NCBI RefSeq assembly: GCF_003073375.1
Contig: NZ_CP029002.1
Coordinates: 3,086,001 to 3,150,000 of the forward strand
Direction: 5' to 3'
Source of the DNA: Lysinibacillus sp. 2017
Lineage (GTDB): Bacteria; Bacillota; Bacilli; Bacillales_A; Planococcaceae
Length of the DNA: 64,000 bases
In this document: positions 57,707-64,000 of the stretch, piece by piece
Layout of the letters: each line of letters starts with the position of its first letter
Position numbering within the stretch: the stretch's first letter is position 1
Notes under the pieces: generated by a model
The model's input: the letters and a program-made list of their open reading frames with translations, nothing else
The model's database searches: none
What the model was told of the DNA's origin: nothing
Program-made: the position numbers and the translations under genes

Positions 57707-57909
57707 GGTTCATCACCGTAACATGGGGTTGATTATTGTTTTATCAGTTTGTCTAGCTATTGGCGGGCTAAGCCTTATCTAAAACACCTTATTAGAAAAA
57801 AATTTTATTCCAAAATAGAGTGCCCCGAAGCGTAGCAGAACGGACTAGATTAAAAAGGAATCACTTTGAATCCTTAAATTATGTCATCCCCAACTTATGG
57901 TGATGAGCC
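57707..57909. mobile_element. MITE-like element, internally deleted copy with 8-bp target duplication
   Basis: 203-bp relative of the 7793-8301 element with both terminal repeats (GGTTCATCACC and inverted GGCTCATCACC). It is flanked by a perfect octamer, CACTAAAG, at 57699-57706 and 57910-57917. The left 64 bp match the first copy; most of the interior and the type D hairpin are lost. The right end lies 10 bp past the stop codon of the lipoprotein gene (57919). Confidence 0.88.
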
Positions 57910-57918
57910 CACTAAAGA

Positions 57919-58440
57919 TTAATGATTATGGTCTTCTTCTTTTTTTTCCTCTTGATGTTCTTGCTCGTTATTGTCTTTATCATCAGAACTATGCTCCATT
58001 GAATGTGAGCTTGTATCTTCTAGTACCTTGTCCATATCGGGATTACCGACAACTAACTTTTGTTTTGGCATCACATGTAATCCACGTGCTGTAGTATGTG
58101 CGAACATATAATAGACACCATCATGATCAAACGTATAATCTACAACATAAATACCGTCTTTTGTTAATGTCCCTTCAAGCATTTCTCCATCATCACGTAG
58201 ACCTGATTCCCAAACTTCAAATTTCACTTCATCGGCATCATTCACGGCATCATCATTTTGTGTTACTTTTGCCGCTAATTGTATCGGTTCACCGACAGCT
58301 AATTGCTCTGCTGTTTGAATTTCTACAATAACTTCTGCTGGCATGATACCGTTATCTAATGTATCCACCTCTACTTCTTCATCTCCACAACCAAATAATA
58401 AAAACGATGTTGCTACTGCACTATAAAGCCACTTTTTCAT
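57919..58440 (-). CDS. FixH/YtkA-like lipoprotein with acidic, histidine-containing tail
   Basis: 173-residue lipoprotein. The signal peptide ends LLFGC with the lipidated Cys18. Residues 35-130 form a YtkA/FixH-like beta-sandwich (VKFEVWESG, VDYTFDHDGVYYMFAHT). The last 35 residues are rich in Asp, Glu and His (HSMEHSSDD... EEDHNH) and could bind metal. It overlaps the histidine kinase gene by 4 bp and is last in a four-gene operon. A metal or redox role is inferred. Confidence 0.82.
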   Translation of the reverse strand: MKKWLYSAVATSFLLFGCGDEEVEVDTLDNGIMPAEVIVEIQTAEQLAVGEPIQLAAKVTQNDDAVNDADEVKFEVWESGLRDDGEMLEGTLTKDGIYVVDYTFDHDGVYYMFAHTTARGLHVMPKQKLVVGNPDMDKVLEDTSSHSMEHSSDDKDNNEQEHQEEKKEEDHNH

Positions 58441-59831
58441 TCTAATTCCTCCATTATTGGGAACATTATCTCCACTTGCGTTCCCTTTTCTACGATACTT
58501 TTTATTTTTAAACTACCTTTATGTTGCTTCACAATTTGCTCAACAATTGATAAACCAAGCCCACTTCCCCCATCCAATCTACTGCGCGCCTTGTTTACGC
58601 GATAAAAGCGCTTTGTAATATGAGGTAAATCTTCAACAGGAATGCCGATACCTTCATCTGAAATAAGTATTTGTGCTTCGTTATTTAATGTTTTCGAATC
58701 AATCGTTATGCATCCGCCTTCAGAAGAGTAGTGAATGGCATTTTCTAATACATTAATAAATACCTGCTTCAATTTTTGCTCATCACCTATTACGATTAGT
58801 TCTTCTTCTAATTGCAGGATTAACTGAATACTTTTTAAAGCCACCTTTTGCTCGACTAATGATAGTGCATCGCGAATGGTTTCTGCTAATACAAGTGGTT
58901 CCGCTTCATTCGTATGTAATGCTTCCTCTTTTCTTGCAAGTTGCATTAACTCATTCGTTAAGCGCTCCATTCTTGCAGACTCTCGCGCAATAAGCTGTAT
59001 TGCTTCATCGCGTTTATCTTCTTCAATTATTCCACTTTGAATCGCTTCACTATAGCCTTTGACATAGCTAATTGGTGTGCGTAGTTCATGCGAAACCGTT
59101 GCTAAAAATGACTTTTGTGCTTCGTCTTCTTGCTGGATAGAATGAGCCATTTGATTAAAGGCAGATGATAATGAACCAATTTCATCTTTGGAGGTGACAT
59201 CTACTCTCGTCTGATAATCCCCATTAGCCATTTGATTAACAGCTTGCTGTAAATTTGCAAGGGGCTGCAAAATCTTACGCATCCCTTGGTAAACGAAAAA
59301 TGCAGCAATAATTAAAAACATGATGGCGCCAGTGATGAGTAAAAGCACTTCTTCTTTTGCAAGCTCTGAAATTTTTGCTAACGGAAAATACAAATATAAA
59401 ATGCCCTCTAAACGATTTTGATCTGTAAATGGCAAGATTACCGAAATAATTTGGCGTTCAAATCGTTGTTCATAGCCGATTTTGGTAATCTTTTTCCCTG
59501 CAATTAATCGCTGTCGTTCATCTGGTCCGATGAGTGTATCGTAGTCGATTTCAAATGGAACACAGGCACTAAGTTCACGTGGATTTCTCACGGCAAAAAT
59601 TTCGACATTTGCATAATCCGCGTATTGTTCAATCTCGTAAATCAACTCATCGGTCACTTTGCCACCCTTGTACTTCGTTTGCAGCTTTTCACCGATTTCG
59701 ATCATTGAAGCCTTCGTATCCTCAACATAAAGTTGTTCATAAAGAAAATTTGTGAATATGTACATAAAGAAGACAGTCATAGATAAAAACAGTACGATGA
59801 GTAACCATAATTTAGATGATAGTTTTTTCAT
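58437..59831 (-). CDS. Sensor histidine kinase with HAMP domain
   Basis: 464-residue membrane kinase: helices at about 8-28 and 165-185, an extracellular sensor between them, HAMP at about 185-240, the phospho-acceptor His in SHELRTPISYVKGYSE near 250, N box FINVLENAIHYS and G boxes SDEGIGIP and GGSGLGLSIV. It overlaps the response regulator gene by 4 bp. The extracellular ligand is unknown; the two lipoproteins in the operon may be its partners. Confidence 0.9.
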   Translation of the reverse strand: MKKLSSKLWLLIVLFLSMTVFFMYIFTNFLYEQLYVEDTKASMIEIGEKLQTKYKGGKVTDELIYEIEQYADYANVEIFAVRNPRELSACVPFEIDYDTLIGPDERQRLIAGKKITKIGYEQRFERQIISVILPFTDQNRLEGILYLYFPLAKISELAKEEVLLLITGAIMFLIIAAFFVYQGMRKILQPLANLQQAVNQMANGDYQTRVDVTSKDEIGSLSSAFNQMAHSIQQEDEAQKSFLATVSHELRTPISYVKGYSEAIQSGIIEEDKRDEAIQLIARESARMERLTNELMQLARKEEALHTNEAEPLVLAETIRDALSLVEQKVALKSIQLILQLEEELIVIGDEQKLKQVFINVLENAIHYSSEGGCITIDSKTLNNEAQILISDEGIGIPVEDLPHITKRFYRVNKARSRLDGGSGLGLSIVEQIVKQHKGSLKIKSIVEKGTQVEIMFPIMEELE

Positions 59832-60520
59832 GCGCTCGTTTCAAAACGGTAGCCAATTCCCCATACAGTTTGGATGGAATCGCTTGCTGCTTTCGATTTC
59901 TTACCTAATTTAATGCGCAATGTTTTAATATGGGTATCTACGGTTCGCGTACCGCCTGCATAATTTAAATTCCAAATACGTTCTAGCAATTGTTCACGAG
60001 AATAGACATTGTTTGGGTGTTGCATAAAAAGATGTAGAAGTTCAAATTCTTTTAATGTTAATAGTACAATTTCATCGCCTATATACACCTTTCTAGCCAC
60101 TTCATCGATTTTTATAGCTCCGTGTTCTAAATAATGTGTTGGTTTCTGTTCTGTCATATGCCCAACTCGGCGTAGTACTGCATGAATTCGAGCAACTAAT
60201 TCATCTGCTGCAAACGGTTTTACGATGTAATCATCTCCACCTAGTGTTAAGCCCTTTACTTTATCCGTACTTGCATCAAGCGCCGTTAAAAATATGACGG
60301 GTATTTTCGCAATTGCTTGAATCGCTTCACATACAATAAAGCCATCCTCGCCAGGCATCATAACGTCTAATAATACTAAGTCGATTTTTTGTTGTGTCAT
60401 GATGTGGTACGCCTGTATGCCATTTTCTGCATGAACGGTGTTAAAGCCTGATTTCACTAAAATCAATTCAATAAGCTGACGCATATTTTCTTCATCATCT
60501 ACAATTAATATTGTCGTCAT
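59828..60520 (-). CDS. OmpR-family response regulator
   Basis: 230-residue regulator. Receiver: VDDEEN near 7, phospho-Asp in LVLLDVMMPGEDG near 52, Lys in DYIVKPFAADE near 102. The winged-helix domain covers 130-228, with RIWNLNYAGGTRTVDTHI and the GIGYRF ending. It starts 3 bp after the propeller lipoprotein gene and overlaps the kinase. Confidence 0.92.
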   Translation of the reverse strand: MTTILIVDDEENMRQLIELILVKSGFNTVHAENGIQAYHIMTQQKIDLVLLDVMMPGEDGFIVCEAIQAIAKIPVIFLTALDASTDKVKGLTLGGDDYIVKPFAADELVARIHAVLRRVGHMTEQKPTHYLEHGAIKIDEVARKVYIGDEIVLLTLKEFELLHLFMQHPNNVYSREQLLERIWNLNYAGGTRTVDTHIKTLRIKLGKKSKAASDSIQTVWGIGYRFETSA

Positions 60521-60523
60521 TAT

Positions 60524-61477
60524 TTACCCCTCCCTCACAAGCAATTGGAACGGGCCTTTTCCTGATTTTACTTGATGCTGTATGTGCCCATTTTCTAAAA
60601 AGTAAATGACCTGATCATCATAACCCGCGACAACAAGCTGATTTCTTAAATACGCGACTGCAAAGGGATTCGCGCCAATTTCTTGCTGCCAATTAATCGT
60701 TCCGTCTAGTTGTACATCATAAATCATATTTGCACCATGACTAACAATCGTGACATCTTCGTTATGCTGTGCAAAGCCAACTGGCATGAGTGGGGTTATA
60801 ATTTCAGATTTATGCTTTCCTGTCATTAAATTATACACATGCACTGCTTCATTTGGGCTACTGCCTTCACCGTGACCCCCGATCCAAATCTCGTTTGTTT
60901 CTGGTGAAATAAAAAGACCATGGGATGATTTTGGAATAGACCATTGTTCAAGTTTCTGCAATTTTTCTGTAGATACAATTGAAAGTATGGTGTCCTTATA
61001 GTTAATTACATATAGTTTATCATCACGAACAGTCATCGACATTGGATAATTTCCTAATTTCACTTTTTTCTGAAGCTTTCCATTCATTGTATAACTTGAT
61101 AACTCATTGGTTTTACTATTTGTTATAAAAATTCTCTCGGATGCCTCATCATATAAAGTGTTGGTCACACCAATGCCTGTTTCAATTATTTTTAATATTT
61201 TTCCTGAAGAAAGTTCATATAAATCTGCCTCTGTAAGTTGATGACCGTATAAAAGTACAGCATCATTTCCCACTAAACTCGCGCCTGTATATGATTTTTT
61301 TAAAGACCAGTTAGCGATTTGCTTTGCTGCTTGATCATAAAATGTAAGCGATGGTTCCAAAATATTGACAGTTGCAACAAATGATAGATGTGGGTCGATT
61401 GCTTCAAAGTGCTCATCTGAACATCCAGCTACGACAAGCAGGAACATACCTAAAAAAATGATTCGAATTGTTTTCAT
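60524..61477 (-). CDS. Beta-propeller lipoprotein (YncE-like)
   Basis: 317-residue surface lipoprotein. The signal peptide ends VVAGC with Cys19. The rest shows about six repeated blade-like segments with YVTN-type text (for example FITNSKTNELSSYTMNG and DKLYVINYKDTILSIV). ATG 61477 follows GAGGTG by 6 nt. It is first in the operon with the response regulator, kinase and YtkA-like lipoprotein. It may bind a partner protein or cofactor; the ligand is unknown. Confidence 0.8.
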   Translation of the reverse strand: MKTIRIIFLGMFLLVVAGCSDEHFEAIDPHLSFVATVNILEPSLTFYDQAAKQIANWSLKKSYTGASLVGNDAVLLYGHQLTEADLYELSSGKILKIIETGIGVTNTLYDEASERIFITNSKTNELSSYTMNGKLQKKVKLGNYPMSMTVRDDKLYVINYKDTILSIVSTEKLQKLEQWSIPKSSHGLFISPETNEIWIGGHGEGSSPNEAVHVYNLMTGKHKSEIITPLMPVGFAQHNEDVTIVSHGANMIYDVQLDGTINWQQEIGANPFAVAYLRNQLVVAGYDDQVIYFLENGHIQHQVKSGKGPFQLLVREG

Positions 61478-61570
61478 CTCTCTTACACCTCGTTTATTAG
61501 CGTACAAAAAAAGTGTGAAATTTGCATGAAACCATTACGTAAATTTTGTGACAATTTCTAATACCAAACA

Positions 61571-61612
61571 AAAACGCCGCACTAAAAGCTTTCACTTTTA
61601 CTACAGCGTTTT
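61571..61612 (-). terminator. cgoX terminator
   Basis: AAAACGC / GCGTTTT outer stem with AAAG / CTTT inner pairing, followed by TTTTGTTT on the minus strand. Confidence 0.75.
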
Positions 61613-61635
61613 CGTTCAATATCTTATTAAAATGA

Positions 61636-63075
61636 TTAAGCATTTACTTCACATTTGTGAAGTTGTGCCCATACTCGTTTTGCAGCCTCTTTCCCTTGTG
61701 TTACACAGTCTGGCATCCCAATTCCTTCATAGGAACTTCCAGCAAGAATAACATTCGGAAATTCTTTATAAAATTGATCCTTCATCGTTGCTAAACGAGC
61801 TTCATGACCAATCGTATATTGTGGCATCGATTCCTTCCATCTTGCAACAACTGTAAAAATTGGTGACGCATCAAGACCAACAGCTCTCTGTAAATCTTGC
61901 AACACAATTTTTTCAATTTCACTATCTGAAAGTTCGACAATCGATTCATCTCCAACGCGTCCAATGTATACACGAAGTAAGTCATGATTTTCTGGTGCCG
62001 CATTATCCCATTTTCGACTGCTCCACGTACATGTTGTAATTGCAAAATCACTATTACGTGACACGAAGAAATTTAAAGCATCTGCATATTTTTTCATTTG
62101 CCCTTTTTTAAACGCCATTGTGACTGTAGCAATCGTTGCATAATTCATTTTTGGCAATAGAGGCATCACTTCAGAATCCTGGAACATTTTTTTTGCTACG
62201 TTAAACGGTGTCGTAACAATCAGCTTATCTGCTTGCATGGAACTTCCATCATTTAAATAGAGTTGATTTGTACTATCATTTTGATTTTCAATCGAATCCA
62301 CTTTCATTCCTTTGATAATCGTCACATCCGTCAAAGCATTTTCTAGCGCTTCGATTAACGTTTCAAGACCATTTTCAAACGATTCATAATGAATCTCACC
62401 TGGAGTATCTACCATTACGTAGATTCCTTTACCAGTCTTCTTCATGCCTATTAATAAACTACGATACTCTTTCTCTAACTGGTAAAATTGCGGGAACATC
62501 GATTTCATACTTACATGATCAACGTCACCTGCAAATGTACCTGCCAAAACAGGCTCTACAAGATTTTCTACTACTTCTTTACCGAAACGTCGACGAAAAA
62601 AATCACTAATCGGTTCATCTGTATCATGAGGCAATTTCGGTAAAATCAAATCTCCAGCCGCGCGAACTTTACCACTTAAAGAAAGCACATTTGAGGTCAT
62701 AAATGATAAGATTTTAGGTGACCCTCCGAGTAAAATATTACTCGGAATAGGGTGTAGATTGCTACCGACTGCTATGAATGTCCGACCATTATTATTTTGA
62801 ATCATCTTATGTTCGATATTTAAATCACGCGCCAGACTTCGGATACTGCTACCTGTATCAAAAAACGATTCAGGACCACGTTCGATGATAAACCCATCTT
62901 TGCGAACTGTATGGATTTTTCCACCTATACGCAGAGACGCTTCAATTAACACGATTTCTAATGGTTCATTTTGCGTCTTCGCCTTTTGTTGTAAATAGTA
63001 TGCCGTCGTTAAGCCAGTAATTCCACCGCCAACGATAACAACCTTTCTCCTTTTTAAAGTCACCATCATCATCAC
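61636..63075 (-). CDS. hemY: Coproporphyrinogen III oxidase (HemY/CgoX)
   Basis: 479-residue FAD enzyme. In Gram-positive bacteria it oxidises coproporphyrinogen III to coproporphyrin III (older name protoporphyrinogen oxidase). The FAD motif VVIVGGGITGLTTAYYL is near 12, followed by RIGGKIHTVRKDGF, and the C-terminal FAD contact is LAGSSYEGIGMPDCV. Four Met codons in the first four positions leave the exact start open (ATG 63075 to 63066). It begins 8 bp after the ferrochelatase gene. Confidence 0.93.
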   Translation of the reverse strand: MMMMVTLKRRKVVIVGGGITGLTTAYYLQQKAKTQNEPLEIVLIEASLRIGGKIHTVRKDGFIIERGPESFFDTGSSIRSLARDLNIEHKMIQNNNGRTFIAVGSNLHPIPSNILLGGSPKILSFMTSNVLSLSGKVRAAGDLILPKLPHDTDEPISDFFRRRFGKEVVENLVEPVLAGTFAGDVDHVSMKSMFPQFYQLEKEYRSLLIGMKKTGKGIYVMVDTPGEIHYESFENGLETLIEALENALTDVTIIKGMKVDSIENQNDSTNQLYLNDGSSMQADKLIVTTPFNVAKKMFQDSEVMPLLPKMNYATIATVTMAFKKGQMKKYADALNFFVSRNSDFAITTCTWSSRKWDNAAPENHDLLRVYIGRVGDESIVELSDSEIEKIVLQDLQRAVGLDASPIFTVVARWKESMPQYTIGHEARLATMKDQFYKEFPNVILAGSSYEGIGMPDCVTQGKEAAKRVWAQLHKCEVNA

Positions 63076-63083
63076 TTTCTTTA

Positions 63084-64000
63084 TTAATTCGCTAATTTTT
63101 TATTAATGGCATCAACCATAACATCAATAAACAAAGGATGCGTGTTTGGCATGCTCGGACGATAGTAGCTTACGCCAATTTCATCACATACAACTTTACA
63201 CTCATAGTCGTTATCATAAAGAACTTCTAAATGTTCTGTTACGAAGCCAACAGGTGTATAAATAAATGCTTTATATCCTTTTTGTTCGAATAATTCTTTT
63301 GTTAAATCTTGCACATCTGGTCCTAACCATGGCTCTGGTGTTTGACCAGCAGATTGCCAGCCTACTGCAATATTTTCAATATCAGAAGCTTGTTCAATTA
63401 AACGAGCTGTTTCCATTAATTGGTCTTCGTATGGATCGCCTGCTAATTTAATTTTTTCTGGTAATGAGTGATTTGATACGATTAAGCAGCAGTTTGCACG
63501 TTCTTCAGCAGACATTTTTGCTAGCTCGCCATTTACAGCATCTTTCCAGAACTCGATGAATTTTGGTTGATCGTACCAAGCTTCCACCGAAGTAATAGTT
63601 AATGTGCCACCTAATTTTTCAGCCGTTTCTTTTGCTCGCCCATTGTATGACTTAATAGAGAACGTAGAGAAGTGAGGTGCTAATACGATAGATACAGCCT
63701 CTGTTATTCCTTCTTTTACCATTTCTTCTACTGCATCTTCTACGAATGGTTCGATATGTTTTAACCCGATAAATAATTTATACTCTACTTCGTCTTGTAC
63801 TTCATTTAAACGAGCGCATAGAGCTTCAGCTTGTGCTTGCGTCATTTTTGCGAGTGGTGAAAGTCCACCAATTGCACGGTAACGCGCTGCTAAATCATCA
63901 ATATGTTCTTGACTTGGCTTACGTCCATGACGAATATGTGTATAATAACGTTCAATATCTTCTTCTTTGTATGGCGTACCATATGCCATTACTAATAAAC
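63084..64000 (-). CDS. hemH: Coproporphyrin ferrochelatase (HemH/CpfC), N-terminus beyond the window
   Basis: Inserts iron into coproporphyrin III, the step after CgoX. The visible 305 codons cover almost the whole protein. An internal ATG at 63989 begins [16 protein letters not shown], but the frame stays open to base 64000 and reads LLV before it, as in B. subtilis HemH ([12 protein letters not shown]). So the true start is outside the window. The catalytic His is in LAPHFSTFS near 180 and the metal-site Glu in the [17 protein letters not shown] segment. Confidence 0.94.
   Translation of the reverse strand, partial: LLVMAYGTPYKEEDIERYYTHIRHGRKPSQEHIDDLAARYRAIGGLSPLAKMTQAQAEALCARLNEVQDEVEYKLFIGLKHIEPFVEDAVEEMVKEGITEAVSIVLAPHFSTFSIKSYNGRAKETAEKLGGTLTITSVEAWYDQPKFIEFWKDAVNGELAKMSAEERANCCLIVSNHSLPEKIKLAGDPYEDQLMETARLIEQASDIENIAVGWQSAGQTPEPWLGPDVQDLTKELFEQKGYKAFIYTPVGFVTEHLEVLYDNDYECKVVCDEIGVSYYRPSMPNTHPLFIDVMVDAINKKLAN

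Noticed and set aside
63084-63989. Complete ferrochelatase beginning at the ATG at 63989
   Set aside because: No ribosome site precedes it and the frame is open with LLV before it, matching the family, so the real start is beyond the window.

Overview
The window looks like a chromosomal segment of a low-GC Gram-positive bacterium of the order Bacillales. The gene order from hprK through lgt, ppaX, the his operon, trxB, rapZ, yvcK and whiA to crh follows the Bacillus subtilis chromosome. Protein style (lipoproteins, HisG/HisZ, Crh with Gln15, BceAB-type transporter) also fits Bacillales. A Planococcaceae relative such as Solibacillus or Lysinibacillus is my best guess; the genus is inference.

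Layout. 0-11.4 kb: a reductive pyrimidine catabolism cluster (NCS1 permease, preA, preT, dihydropyrimidinase, semialdehyde dehydrogenase, beta-alanine type aminotransferase, PucR-type regulator, divergent N-carbamoyl-beta-alanine amidohydrolase). Together these encode uptake of a nucleobase and its conversion to acetyl-CoA or propionyl-CoA. 11.5-17.5 kb: a zinc-ribbon protein, a TatA plus GMC dehydrogenase cluster with a twin-arginine small subunit, and a polar amino acid ABC transporter. 18.3-19.3 kb: tRNA-Arg(CCG) and clpP under a CtsR-like box. 22.5-35 kb: crh, whiA, yvcK, rapZ, a Nudix gene, trxB, a TPR gene and a histidine operon that lacks hisA. 36.8-48.1 kb: yvoF-like acyltransferase, ppaX, lgt, hprK, cytochrome c, YitT, EAL/HDOD, enoyl-CoA hydratase, DedA, an S9 peptidase and acyl-CoA ligase. 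48.2-53.1 kb: a BceRS-BceAB-type antimicrobial peptide detoxification module with an extra unknown protein. 53.2-64 kb: lipoate ligase, yhfH, a YhgE/Pip protein with its TetR regulator, a two-component operon with two lipoproteins, and the coproporphyrin-type haem genes cgoX and cpfC.

The unusual part is the repeat content. Two arrays of non-coding units (20.05-22.5 kb and, inverted, 35.13-36.3 kb) bracket the crh-to-hisZ segment. Units in the first array recur at almost exactly 249 bp. Each carries a short GC hairpin and an 81-nt long hairpin bounded by GGCAGGC and GCCTGCC. The long hairpin comes in two exchangeable versions (A and B). Diverged relatives (type C) lie just outside both arrays, again mirror-image. 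A fourth relative (type D) sits inside a separate MITE-like element.

That MITE-like element has about 26-bp terminal inverted repeats beginning GGTTCATCACC / GGCTCATCACC and precise 8-bp target duplications. Three copies are present (7793-8301, about 11219-11430 truncated, 57707-57909 internally deleted). Each lies within about 10 bp of a stop codon, always with the same end facing the upstream gene. The arrays and this element are the best candidates for something not yet described; their mobility and function are inferred, not shown.
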